Source of the DNA: JAYFQF01 sp034927285
GTDB taxonomy: Bacteria > Bacillota > Peptococcia > DRI-13 > UBA5745
Assembly (NCBI GenBank): GCA_034927285.1
Contig: JAYFQF010000014.1
Location: forward strand, 1-64,000
DNA length: 64,000 nucleotides
Reading direction: 5' to 3'
The position numbers and the translations under genes were made by a program. Below, in pieces: positions 8,019 through 16,101 of the stretch. Every line of letters starts with the position of its first letter. Within the stretch, counting starts at the first letter, position 1. The notes under the pieces are model-generated. The model was not told where the DNA came from. It worked only from the letters and a program-made list of their open reading frames with translations, and did not search any database.

Positions 8019-9153
8019 TTAATCCCCGGTGTAACCCCTGCCGGTATCGATGACAATCGTATTGTTCACGCCGTCCCATCCGGCCGCAAAATCAAAGGCT
8101 TTTCCGATGTCCCGGAGTTTGAAGTAATTACTGCCCTCTATGTTATAGGCGTTGAAAATGATTTTCTTACCGTCAAGATATATGGCGCTGGCGGTAGCCT
8201 TGGCCGTCTTGTTGCCGGCTCCTTTATCATCCCTGCCGCCGCCTGCCGCGCTGTACGGCTGTCCGCTGGTGAGAGCGATAAGATTATTAACGCCATCCCA
8301 GCCCACATCAAACTGCTTTTCCGTGCCGGAGAGGGTATCGGCCAGATCACACAGCTTGAAGAAGTTATTGCCGTTTATGTTATATGCGTCAAAAGCAACG
8401 CTCTTGCCGTTGACAAGGACGGCAGAGGAAATCGGCGCCGCCGTGAGGGCTGATGTCCCGGGTATTGTATGCGCCGTTGCTGCCGCCGGCAGCTTTATCC
8501 CATCCAATATCTTTATCGGGCTGTAACAGACTTCCCTGGCGCCGCCGCCAAGCTGGCCCTTTTCATTATAGCCCCATCCCCACAGAGATTGATCCCTTGT
8601 AACGGCAAAACCGTAGGTGGAGTAAATGCGGATTGAGGCCACATTGTCCATCAGCTTTGCGGGAGAGATCCTTGCCTTCAGGTCTCCAGGGTTGTTTCGC
8701 GTCCAGCCTCCGCAGCGCCAGAGGGAACTGTCATTTTTAATCACAAAAAAATTCGCCGTTGTGCTCAGCGCTTTTATATGGTTGAAAATAAACGTGCCTG
8801 GCATCGTTCATCAGCTTTTCCGCAGGCCGGCTCACCTTTCCGGATGCATAGCTGTTTTCAGTAAAGGCCAATTCCCAAAGGGTGCCGTCGGCCTTTACCA
8901 TATACCGGCCCCCGCCGGTGGTGTTTGCTTTGCCGATATAACCGCATTGAGTCACATTGTCCGCTATCTTTTTATTGGTGTTAATATCCCACAAAGCGCC
9001 GTCGCTTTTAATGATATAGTTGTCGGAGCCCATCATAACAAAGTTTTGGCTTGTCTGTGATGAGTTAGCCGCACTTGCCGCCGCCGGCATGGCGGCAGAC
9101 ATGCCGAATATGATGCAAAACGCCAGGAAACCGCCGATCAGTTTTTTCTTCAT
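8019..9153 (-). pseudogene. Secreted RCC1-like / stalk-domain repeat protein, split by a frameshift
   Basis: Two overlapping reading frames together make one protein of about 378 aa. The first (from 9153) has a signal peptide ending PAAASAA, then repeats of the form (Y/F)xxKxDGxLW (DNYIIKSDGALW, RYMVKADGTLW). The second continues FFVIKNDSSLW and GFAVTRDQSLWGWGYNEKGQ, RCC1-like. It then carries two copies of a roughly 60-residue Clostridia stalk/copper-amine-oxidase-N-like domain (VAFDAYNINGNNFFKL; IIFNAYNIEGSNYFKL, each ending WDGVNN). The frames join at a run of seven A (8745-8751 on the plus strand); six would restore EFFVIKNDSSLW. It is either a sequencing error or a true slippage mutation. 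Confidence 0.8.
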
Positions 9154-9208
9154 TATATTCCCATCAACTCCAATAAAAACCTTACCCGGTCAGATCAAAA
9201 TATCTCCC

Positions 9209-9988
9209 TTACCTCATCGGGTCCTTTGCCTGGCGGACAAAAGCTTCCGCCGCCTGAGCCAGCATGCCGTAAACAAACACGATCACCATCCGGCAGCCTT
9301 CCCGGAAATACTTATCCGGCTCCTCGCCGGCTCTCACCACGCTGCCCGCGGGTTTGCCGCTTTGCCTTACCGCTTCCATGATTTCCGCTATAGCGGCCTG
9401 TACCTCCGGCTGCCCCGCCTGGCCGGGAAAGCCTAAATCCTGAGCCAGATCGCCGCTGCCGATGATAATGCCGTCCACACCCTCCACCGCCAGGATCTCC
9501 CGGGCGTGCTTCACTCCCTCGGCATTTTCGATGATCGGCCAGACCATGGTCTCCCGGTTGGCTGCCGCCACATATTCCTTCATCGGCATGCCCATGCCAT
9601 AATCGCAGGCCCGCACAGCGTTCAGCCCACGGCTGCCTGCGGGATAATATTTTACCGCCGCCACGGCCTGTTCCGCCTCCCCGGCGCTTCGCACCCCCGG
9701 CACAATCACGCCGGCGGCGCCGGTATCCATATAACGCAGGATCAGGCTCGGCTCATTTTGACGCACCCGGACCAGGGGGGTAACGCCCCGCAGCTCCGCC
9801 GCCGTCACCAGCGCCTGGCAGTCAGCCTCCGACAGCGGCCCGTGCTCCGCGTCGATAAACAGGAAATCAAACCCGGCCAGGCCGGCGATCTCCGCCAGGG
9901 CCGGCAGAGGGGCCGGCAGGCCGAAGCCGCAGACACGTTTTCCCGCGGCCAGTTTTTCTTTCAGCGTATTTTTTCTCATGGCAGGCAT
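9209..9988 (-). CDS. HpcH/HpaI-family aldolase
   Basis: A 259-aa class II, metal-dependent aldolase of the 2-keto-3-deoxy-acid family (cleaving substrates such as 2-keto-3-deoxy-rhamnonate or 4-hydroxy-2-oxo acids to pyruvate plus an aldehyde). Motifs: FDFLFIDAEHGPLS (about 40-53), PLVRVRQNEPSLILRYMDTG with the catalytic Arg, GVIVPGVRSAGEAE, and the metal site WPIIENAEG followed by GIIIGSGDLAQDLG. Start ATG 9988, with ATG 9979 as alternative. It stands alone, so the true substrate is not indicated. Confidence 0.85.
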   Translation of the reverse strand: MPAMRKNTLKEKLAAGKRVCGFGLPAPLPALAEIAGLAGFDFLFIDAEHGPLSEADCQALVTAAELRGVTPLVRVRQNEPSLILRYMDTGAAGVIVPGVRSAGEAEQAVAAVKYYPAGSRGLNAVRACDYGMGMPMKEYVAAANRETMVWPIIENAEGVKHAREILAVEGVDGIIIGSGDLAQDLGFPGQAGQPEVQAAIAEIMEAVRQSGKPAGSVVRAGEEPDKYFREGCRMVIVFVYGMLAQAAEAFVRQAKDPMR

Positions 9989-10177
9989 ACTCCCTCCCCG
10001 ATTTCTGTCGGAGTTTTCTTCGCAAATAAAGTATATCCTGTTTTTTTTGCGCTGCCAAGCTAAATATCCGGTCCGCCGCGGGTTTTCCCTTAACGCCCCG
10101 AAGCCGCAGCCCGATGGACTGCGGCGGATTTTTTCTCCGAAAGAAACAGAGAACTGTCTATCCCGGGGATATCCCGG

Positions 10178-10444
10178 TTATAAAAAAAGGAAGGAGACCG
10201 CCGATAAAAGCACCAGTCCCGGCGGGCCCAGCACGCCCAGACCGGCCACGGTTACCGGGTTCATCGGCAGGTGAAAACCGGCAAAGCCGCCGATGATATT
10301 CAACACCATCAAAGCGGCCAGGGCCAGGGCGCAGTTGACGATCAACCGGCTGAAGGTGCGCAAGGGTCCCATCACCAGACGCGTCACCACCAGCAAGGCG
10401 ATCAACAGCAACAGACCTGCCAGAATTACTACCGCCTCAAACAT
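10178..10444 (-). CDS. bofA: Pro-sigma-K processing inhibitor BofA family protein
   Basis: An 88-aa protein with two to three hydrophobic segments (residues 3-25, about 36-55 and 62-88) and the family middle LIVNCALALAALMVLNIIGG. In Bacillus BofA sits in the outer forespore membrane and restrains the SpoIVFB protease until pro-sigma-K should be cut. Its place just downstream of recR matches the recR-bofA order in many spore formers. It is preceded by GGGGGATGGAAA. A terminator separates it from recR, so it likely has its own promoter. Confidence 0.82.
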   Translation of the reverse strand: MFEAVVILAGLLLLIALLVVTRLVMGPLRTFSRLIVNCALALAALMVLNIIGGFAGFHLPMNPVTVAGLGVLGPPGLVLLSAVSFLFL

Positions 10445-10512
10445 TTTCCATCCCCCGCTTCCTTGTCAGGGCAGTCCCGCCCGTCTCTCTTAAAGTATAT
10501 AGGCGAGGGGAC

Positions 10513-10540
10513 AAAAAAATAACCCGGCCGTCACGCCGGG
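10513..10540 (-). terminator. Intrinsic terminator after recR
   Basis: On the minus strand: a CCCGGC / GCCGGG stem with a short loop, followed by TTATTTTTTT. It lies 20 nt past the recR stop and closes the dnaX-ebfC-recR block before bofA. Confidence 0.8.
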
Positions 10541-10560
10541 CAAAAGTCTTTTTATTGGCC

Positions 10561-11172
10561 TTATTGACCGATTTCCCGCCGGCCTTCCAGAGCCTGGGCC
10601 AAGGTGGCGGCGTCGGCGTGTTCCAGATTGCTGCCTACGGGGATACCGTGGGCGATGCGGGTCACCTTCACCCCTAAAGGCCTCAGAAGTTTGGCCAGGT
10701 AAAGGGCGGTGGTCTCGCCTTCCACATCCGGGTTGGTGGCGATGATCACCTCCTGGATTTCTCCCTGGGCAATGCGGGCCAGCAGCTCCTTGATGCGCAG
10801 ATCCTCAGGCTGGCGGCCTTCCATCGGGGAAATGGAGCCCTGCAAAACATGATAAAGGCCCCGGTAATCCCGGGTGCGCTCGATGGAAAATACGTCGGTT
10901 GTTTCTTCCACCACGCAAACCACCTGGCGCTGCCGGGTCTCGTCCCGGCAAACCTGGCAGGGGGTAACGTCGGTAAGGGAAAAACAAACCGGACAATAGG
11001 TCATGGTATCTTTGGCCTTGATCATGGCGTCGGCAAAGGCCCTTACCTCGGCCTTCGGCAACGAAAGGACGTAAAAAGCAAGCCGCTGGGCGGTTTTGGG
11101 GCCAATGCCCGGCAGCTTGCCGAACTGCTCCATCAGTTCCTGCATCACCGGGGCATGAAACATGCCTGTCAT
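10561..11172 (-). CDS. recR: Recombination mediator protein RecR
   Basis: A 203-aa DNA-binding protein of the RecFOR pathway that helps load RecA on gapped DNA. An N-terminal helix-hairpin-helix (FGKLPGIGPKTAQRLAFYVL), a C4 zinc finger (CPVCFSLTDVTPCQVC, about residues 58-73) and a Toprim domain with VCVVEETTDV and ATNPDVEGETTALY are all present. It starts one base after the ebfC stop, so the two are co-translated. Length and domain order are standard. Confidence 0.96.
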   Translation of the reverse strand: MTGMFHAPVMQELMEQFGKLPGIGPKTAQRLAFYVLSLPKAEVRAFADAMIKAKDTMTYCPVCFSLTDVTPCQVCRDETRQRQVVCVVEETTDVFSIERTRDYRGLYHVLQGSISPMEGRQPEDLRIKELLARIAQGEIQEVIIATNPDVEGETTALYLAKLLRPLGVKVTRIAHGIPVGSNLEHADAATLAQALEGRREIGQ

Positions 11173-11490
11173 TTAATACAGCCCCGGTACTTTCAGGCCG
11201 CCGGTGATCTTCGACATTTCATCGGAGGACTTTTCCTGGGCTAGCCGGGTTGCGCTATTAACAGCCAGGATCAGCATGTCCTGCAGCATTTCCACATCTT
11301 CCGGGTTCAGAAGCTCAGGGTCGATCTCCAATTCCTTAATTTCCTGTTTGCAGTTCATTACGCAGCGAATGGCGCCGCCGCCGGCGGTAGATTCCACCGT
11401 CATCTCGCCCAGCTGCTCCTGGAGCCTGGCCATATCGGCCTGCATTTTCTGCACCTGTTTCATCAGCTTCTGGGGATTGCCAAAACCCAT
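11173..11490 (-). CDS. ebfC: Nucleoid-associated protein, YbaB/EbfC family
   Basis: A 105-aa dimeric DNA-binding protein. The opening MGFGNPQKLMKQVQKMQADM is a long helix, followed by a central beta sheet (TVESTAGGGAIRCVMN) and a second helix (PEDVEMLQDMLILAVN). I chose ATG 11490 because AGGAGG lies 8 nt upstream; the upstream ATG at 11508 would include that ribosome site. The order dnaX-ebfC-recR is conserved in bacteria, though here about 750 bp and an opposite-strand selenoprotein gene separate it from dnaX. Confidence 0.93.
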   Translation of the reverse strand: MGFGNPQKLMKQVQKMQADMARLQEQLGEMTVESTAGGGAIRCVMNCKQEIKELEIDPELLNPEDVEMLQDMLILAVNSATRLAQEKSSDEMSKITGGLKVPGLY

Positions 11491-11495
11491 CGTCG

Positions 11496-11627
11496 TTACC
11501 TCCTGCATCTTTTATCATTTAATATATAGCGTCTATACATGTTGTCATCCATGTCCACATGACTTTCCATGGGCCAGATCCGGACTTTACCGAGCCAGAC
11601 CCGAAACCTCTCCCAAAGCTGCCGCAT
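11496..11627 (-). CDS. Small 43-aa ORF coupled to ebfC (tentative)
   Basis: It starts at ATG 11627 with GGGAGG 8 nt upstream and encodes 43 residues, opening MRQLWERFRVWLGKVRIW and ending KRCRR. Its last codons and stop (AGG AGG TAA) form the ribosome-binding site of ebfC. That suggests a small protein or leader peptide coupled to ebfC translation. It is basic with several Trp. No family is recognised, and support rests on the ribosome site and position only. Confidence 0.4.
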   Translation of the reverse strand: MRQLWERFRVWLGKVRIWPMESHVDMDDNMYRRYILNDKRCRR

Positions 11628-11721
11628 AAATCCAGCCTCCCTTCATCAAACAGGCGCCGCTTAGCCGCATCAGACAACCTTTTTTCCGAAATTGATTCTC
11701 TTTTTATTATATCACGGGAAG

Positions 11722-11767
11722 GTGACATTGTCACTGTAAACCCCGTTGATTGGGGGTATGCTATAGA
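11722..11767 (+). promoter_or_regulatory. Promoter/operator region of the selenoprotein gene
   Basis: GTGAC-ATT-GTCAC (11722-11734) is a perfect 5-3-5 palindrome. ACCCC...GGGGT (11740-11744 / 11753-11757) is a second inverted repeat. An extended -10 (TGCTATAGA, 11759-11767) follows, about 45 nt before the start codon. No good -35 is present, which would suit an activated or repressor-controlled promoter. Confidence 0.4.
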
Positions 11768-11813
11768 AAGGGTGGCAGATCGCCGATAAATGAAGAAAAA
11801 GGAGGGCAGACTG

Positions 11814-12116
11814 ATGAAAGTCGTATTGGAAGAACCCCTGAAGAAGTATATGCGTGCCAAGGGTCTGCAGCATATCACGTTGAAATCCTTCACCTGCGGC
11901 GGCTGAGGCGGCACCTATCAGGATATATTAGCAAGGTTTGCTAATTCGGACGAGACGGAAAGCCTGAAGCAGCAAGGCTATACCAGCTATCCTACCGAGC
12001 TGGGGCAGGTGCTGATTCCTTTTGGTATCGCAGCCCAAGAGACGGTTACACTGGGATTATTTCAGTTTCTGGGGTTTAAAAAAATCACCATAAGCGGACT
12101 GCGGGCCAATCCTTAA
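11814..12116 (+). CDS. Small selenoprotein with C-G-G-Sec motif (in-frame TGA)
   Basis: ATG 11814 has GGAGGG 7 nt upstream. The frame runs 30 codons to SFTCGG, meets TGA at 11904-11906, and continues open through GGTYQDILARFAN to TAA at 12114-12116, giving 100 aa with selenocysteine at residue 31. Both sides of the TGA look like one compact protein, beginning MKVVLEEPLKKYM. A 7-bp hairpin with an AGGTT loop starts 20 nt after the TGA, as expected for a bacterial SECIS. A strong terminator follows the stop. The Cys-x-x-Sec pair in a small protein resembles the HesB-like or CC/Se-motif (seleno)proteins of Clostridia, which suggests redox or metal/sulfur chemistry. selA, selB, selC and selD are not in the window. 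Standard gene callers would report only fragments. Confidence 0.82.
11927..11945 (+). promoter_or_regulatory. Bacterial SECIS element (selenocysteine insertion hairpin)
   Basis: ATTAGCA / TGCTAAT form a 7-bp stem closing on the loop AGGTT (11934-11938). The stem starts 20 nt after the TGA. Bacterial SECIS hairpins lie just downstream of the UGA inside the coding region and present a loop with a GGU core to SelB, as in E. coli fdhF (loop AGGUCU). Distance, stem length and loop all fit. Confidence 0.75.
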
Positions 12117-12117
12117 A

Positions 12118-12163
12118 AGAAAGCTCCGCTGCAAAGCGATTTTTGCAGCGGAGCTTTCTTTTT
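12118..12163 (+). terminator. Intrinsic terminator of the selenoprotein gene
   Basis: An 18-bp near-perfect stem (12118-12135 with 12142-12159) is followed by a T tract, directly after the TAA at 12116. It shows that transcription really crosses the TGA and ends here. Confidence 0.88.
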
Positions 12164-12242
12164 CATAAAGTGCCCTTTCCCCCGCTGACGGCGGGGCATT
12201 GCGGGGCATTGAGGCCCTTACGCCGGGCGGCTGGCCCTGGCT

Positions 12243-13994
12243 TCAGTCCTTGACTTTCACAACCTCCTGGCCGAACATCGCCATAGCCTTGGCTACAGGA
12301 TCGGTCTTTTCTTCTCTTTCCGCAAAGCCGACCCTGACCTCCACCGGCCGGCCGAAGGCTTCCGCCGCCGCCTGCCGCAGTAATTCTACATTATCCCTTT
12401 CCTGGCAGCGTTCTTTATGAAATTTATACTTTTCCTGGTCAAAATCTATTTGCAATACGTCATTAACCAGGCTCTTTTCCGCAGCGGCACTGGCAAAAGC
12501 GTGCAGCGTGATCTTTCTTGTCTTGACTCTTTGCAGGAAAGCCTCCCATTGGGCAGCCGGCAGGCTGCCGCCGGAGGACGAAGATGCGGCGGCGGCAGCG
12601 CCATCCTTTTTTCCGGCATCGGGTTGGCGGCCTTCATCAGCGGCAGTCTGCGGCCTTTGAGCGGCTTCTTCCCAAGCCGCGTTCCTTGGCGGCCTTTTTT
12701 CCTTGGCAGGGGCAGCCTGGGCCCCAAAAGCCGAAGCCGGCCCTTCCTCCCAGGGCGCCGTTCCCTGTTCTCTTTCCGGGGGAGCGGAGCCGCTGCCTTT
12801 CCCGGAAGGGGAATTTGCCGCAGAGGCAGAATTTACCGCAGGGGCAGCCGCCGGCAGCGTATTACCGGCCAAAGCTCTGCCGGTATTTTCCCCGGCCGCG
12901 GCTCTGTCGTCGATCAGCAGCCCGGCAAAATAGGCCTCGGCCATAAATCGGCTGCTGCCCCGATAGCGGCTGCCGGCTATGGTTTGCTCCAGCCGCTCAA
13001 TCATCTTCTGCAGCGCCGCCCCGCCCAGAGCCCGGCTTTGGGCTTCCATGCGCCTGCGCTGTCCGCCGGCCGTGGGAACAAGGGAAGTGCTTTCTCCGCA
13101 TAAAGCTAATAACAGCAGATCCCGCAGATATGCCGCCAATTCCTTTAACATCTGGACGGGTTCCACTCCCTGACCGAACAACTCGTCCAGGCGGCCGAAC
13201 ACCCTCTCCGGCGCTTTTTCCGCTACACCGTCCACCAGATCCGCCAGGATATCCTGGCGGACCAGGCCCAGCACCTGACAGGTCTCTTCCAGGGTCAGAC
13301 GCTTCGTATCCGTATAGGAAAGGCATTGGTCCAAAAGGCTGATGGCGTCCCGCATCCCGCCGTCGGATTGCCGGATGATCAGCGACAAAGCGTCGGCGTC
13401 GGCTTCCACCTTCAGGCTGGCCAGGATTTTTTCCAGATACTCCCGGATATCTTCCGGCGTCAGCTTACGGAAATCAAAACGCTGGCAGCGGGAAAGCACC
13501 GTGGCCGGCAGCTTCTGGGGATCGGTGGTGGCCAACACAAAAATCACATGCTCCGGCGGCTCTTCCAGGGTCTTTAAGAGGGCATTGAAGGCTTCGGTGG
13601 TCAGCATATGGACCTCGTCCACAATATATACCCGGTATTTACCCAAAGCCGGCAGGAAGCTGATTTTTTCCTTCAGTTCCCGGATCTCTTCGATGCCCCG
13701 GTTGGAAGCCCCGTCGATCTCCAGCACATCCATGGAGTTCCCCTGGGTAATGGCCCGGCAGCTTTCACATTCCCCGCAGGGCTGGGCGCCGTTGGGGTGG
13801 GCGCAGTTCAGCGCCTTGGCCAATATCCGGGCCGTGCTGGTCTTTCCCGTCCCCCGTGGTCCGGTAAACAGGTAAGCGTGGCTGATCCTTCCTTGGGTGA
13901 TCGCATTTTCCAGGGTTCGGCGAATATGCTGCTGCCCCGCCATTTCCTCAAAATTCTGGGGCCGCCAGACCCGATACAACACCTGATATGTCAT
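12243..13994 (-). CDS. dnaX: DNA polymerase III subunit gamma/tau
   Basis: A 583-aa clamp-loader ATPase. MTYQVLYRVWRPQNFEEMAG opens the AAA+ domain. Walker A is GPRGTGKTSTARIL, the zinc site is CAHPNGAQPCGECESC, Walker B is VYIVDEVHML and the SRC motif is LSRCQRFDFR. The clamp-loader helical domain runs to about residue 350. Residues ~365-475 are a low-complexity Ala/Gly/Ser/Pro linker, and the tail from about 475 (QWEAFLQRVKTRK) is the tau-type region. ATG 13994 is chosen because GGAGGAAGAACG precedes it; the upstream ATG at 14018 lies before the ribosome site. Confidence 0.95.
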   Translation of the reverse strand: MTYQVLYRVWRPQNFEEMAGQQHIRRTLENAITQGRISHAYLFTGPRGTGKTSTARILAKALNCAHPNGAQPCGECESCRAITQGNSMDVLEIDGASNRGIEEIRELKEKISFLPALGKYRVYIVDEVHMLTTEAFNALLKTLEEPPEHVIFVLATTDPQKLPATVLSRCQRFDFRKLTPEDIREYLEKILASLKVEADADALSLIIRQSDGGMRDAISLLDQCLSYTDTKRLTLEETCQVLGLVRQDILADLVDGVAEKAPERVFGRLDELFGQGVEPVQMLKELAAYLRDLLLLALCGESTSLVPTAGGQRRRMEAQSRALGGAALQKMIERLEQTIAGSRYRGSSRFMAEAYFAGLLIDDRAAAGENTGRALAGNTLPAAAPAVNSASAANSPSGKGSGSAPPEREQGTAPWEEGPASAFGAQAAPAKEKRPPRNAAWEEAAQRPQTAADEGRQPDAGKKDGAAAAASSSSGGSLPAAQWEAFLQRVKTRKITLHAFASAAAEKSLVNDVLQIDFDQEKYKFHKERCQERDNVELLRQAAAEAFGRPVEVRVGFAEREEKTDPVAKAMAMFGQEVVKVKD

Positions 13995-14077
13995 CGTTCT
14001 TCCTCCCAGGATTATCATCCCAAAGCATTTCAGAATAAACCATTCGGCGATAGATTATCATGATCTTCGCTATTCTT

Positions 14078-14087
14078 ATTTTAGCAT
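14078..14087 (-). promoter_or_regulatory. Extended -10 promoter upstream of dnaX
   Basis: On the minus strand TATGCTAAAAT gives an extended -10 (TG, one base, TAAAAT). It is followed by AGAATAGCGAAGA, very like the start region of the promoter at 5174-5202. The -35 is weak. It lies about 85 nt before the dnaX start. Confidence 0.4.
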
Positions 14088-14259
14088 AATTCTCTGGCTT
14101 ATGATACGCTGGCGACAGGGAAAGGTCCCCTCAGGCAAAAATCCGGACCTGACAGGGCAAAACCGGCGCATGCAGGGGAGCCAAAGAAAAAATCCCGAGG
14201 AGGTTTGAACATCCGTTTTTTCTGGCAAACTATCCAGGAAGACTCAAGGAGGAAACGCC

Positions 14260-16083
14260 ATGTCCAGCAAGGATTCTGAGAAAACCATTTATATCGCCGC
14301 CGCGGTGATCGCCCTGGCGGCGTCACTTTTATATTTTGCAATTCAAAACATTTCCCTGCAGACGCTTCAGGAAAAACCCGGCCTGGGTTTCCTGCAGTTC
14401 TTTCTGCCTGTAGTTTATGCGGTGTTTTTTTCCTGGGGCAGCCTGCTTCTTTTATCCGAAAAGGGAGATCCTGACCGGACCCTGATCTGGCTTTTACTGC
14501 TTTTTGCTTTTCCCATCGTCGGTTTCCTGATTTATCAGCTCCTGGGCCGCCAGGCCCTGCGGACCCGGCGGCTGCGGCGGCGGCTGGCTCAGGCCCGGCT
14601 TTTGAGTCCGCCGGCGGCAGAAAAAAAAGCCGGATCAGGCGACGCTCCGCCGGCAGACTTCCCCGCCCAGAGCCGGCTGCAGCGCATGAGCCGCCTGGTC
14701 AAGGCCGGGAGCGGTTTCAGCCTGACCCTGGAAAATCAGGTGACAATCCTGAATAACGGCGCGGAAATCTTTTCTTCCATGCTGGCAGAGATGTCCCGGG
14801 CCCGGCGGCATATCCATCTGGAAACCTATATTTTCCGTGACGACGACATCGGCCGCCGCTTTTTCGGTATTCTGGCGGAGAAGGCCGCCAAGGGGGTGGA
14901 AATCCGGGTAATCGTCGACGGTATGGGCTGCTGTATAAGCCGCAGGCGCATCCGGGAACTTCGGAGCCAGGGCGTGGATCTGCACCTTTTCGCCCCGGTC
15001 CCCTTTACCTTGCTGCACAGCAATATCAATTTCCGCAACCACCGGAAACTCCTGATTATCGACGGCCAGAGCGCCTATGTAGGAGGCGCCAATATCGGCG
15101 ACGATTACCTGGGCCTTTATCCGGATGTAGGTTTTTGGCGGGACGTGCAGTTGAAGATCCAGGGTCCCGCCGTCCACTATCTCCAGCAGGTGTTTTTGCG
15201 GGACTGGGTCTTTGCCGCAGGAGACCAGGCAATACGCCGGCCCGAGGGCCTGCCGGATTTTTTAGCCGGCTTGTATCCCTCTTTTTCCGGCAGCTCAGCC
15301 GGGCCGGCGCCGGCAGAGCCTGGCCCGGGAGCAGGTACGGCCTTTGCCGGTGCCGGGGAGCCGGCCGTTTCTTTAGCTGTTCCCGCGCAAAGCATCTCAG
15401 CCCAGACCGGATCCGCTCCGGAAGAGAGCTCGCCTGCTCCCGCGGAAAGCAAACCTGTTCCTGCGCAAACCGCTCCTGCCCAAGCCGCTTCTGCCGCTTT
15501 GGCGGAAGCCGCCGCCCCCCGCCGGCCCCTTACCGGCATACCGGTGCAAATCACCGCCGGCGGCCCCGGCAGTCCCTGGGAAACCATTATGCAGGCCTAC
15601 CATTATGCCATCAGCACCGCCCGCTCCACCATCAATATTACTTCCCCTTATTTTATTCCCAGCGAAAGCATTGCCACCGCTCTGAAAACCGCCTCCCTGG
15701 CCGGGATCAGGGTCAGGCTTCTGCTGCCGAAAAACCCGGATCACCGCCTGGTATATCTGGCGGCCATGCCTTATCTGGACCAGCTTATGAAAGCCGGCGC
15801 GGAGATCTGGCTTTATGACAACGGCTTTATCCATTCAAAGGTGGTGGTGGTGGATGGAGAAATCGCGATTGTCGGTACCGCCAATATGGACCAGCGCAGC
15901 TTTGGCCTGAACTTTGAAATCAATGCGATCCTTTACGACAATGCCGCGGCCTCGGCTTTAAATGCCGACTTTGAAGAAGACTTGACCCTGTCCATCCCCA
16001 TAAAAAAGGAAGAATTCCTCAGCCGGCCCATGTCCCGCCGGCTTTTGGAATCCTTCTGCCGCCTGCTTTCCCCTATTTTATAG
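14260..16083 (+). CDS. cls: Cardiolipin synthase (phospholipase D family)
   Basis: A 607-aa membrane enzyme joining phosphatidylglycerol molecules to cardiolipin. Two N-terminal helices (about 8-28, 42-62) and the PLDNc region (LLLLFAFPIVGFLIYQLLGR) precede two HKD catalytic motifs: NHRKLLIIDGQSAYVGGANI (about 261-280) and IHSKVVVVDGEIAIVGTANM (about 525-544). Between them, residues ~345-425 form an unusual Ala/Pro/Ser-rich insert, making it about 100 residues longer than typical Cls (near 480-510). AAGGAGG precedes ATG 14260. It is a single gene. Confidence 0.92.
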   Translation: MSSKDSEKTIYIAAAVIALAASLLYFAIQNISLQTLQEKPGLGFLQFFLPVVYAVFFSWGSLLLLSEKGDPDRTLIWLLLLFAFPIVGFLIYQLLGRQALRTRRLRRRLAQARLLSPPAAEKKAGSGDAPPADFPAQSRLQRMSRLVKAGSGFSLTLENQVTILNNGAEIFSSMLAEMSRARRHIHLETYIFRDDDIGRRFFGILAEKAAKGVEIRVIVDGMGCCISRRRIRELRSQGVDLHLFAPVPFTLLHSNINFRNHRKLLIIDGQSAYVGGANIGDDYLGLYPDVGFWRDVQLKIQGPAVHYLQQVFLRDWVFAAGDQAIRRPEGLPDFLAGLYPSFSGSSAGPAPAEPGPGAGTAFAGAGEPAVSLAVPAQSISAQTGSAPEESSPAPAESKPVPAQTAPAQAASAALAEAAAPRRPLTGIPVQITAGGPGSPWETIMQAYHYAISTARSTINITSPYFIPSESIATALKTASLAGIRVRLLLPKNPDHRLVYLAAMPYLDQLMKAGAEIWLYDNGFIHSKVVVVDGEIAIVGTANMDQRSFGLNFEINAILYDNAAASALNADFEEDLTLSIPIKKEEFLSRPMSRRLLESFCRLLSPIL

Positions 16084-16101
16084 CGGAGAGCCCCCCGGCG
16101 C

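Noticed and set aside
10103..10134. Hairpin GCCGCAG/CTGCGGC followed by T on the plus strand
   Set aside because: There is no plus-strand gene upstream, and on the minus strand it has no T tract, so I do not call a terminator.
11519..11914. 131-aa minus-strand ORF spanning the selenoprotein start
   Set aside because: It runs antisense across the promoter and the first third of the selenoprotein gene, lacks a ribosome site and has no family likeness.
14125..14215. AGGGCAAAACC ... GGGGAGCCAAAG before cls, resembling parts of a c-di-GMP-I riboswitch
   Set aside because: It has an extra base in the GGCAAACC element, lacks the GACGCAAAGCC block and has no matching P1 helix. Probably chance.
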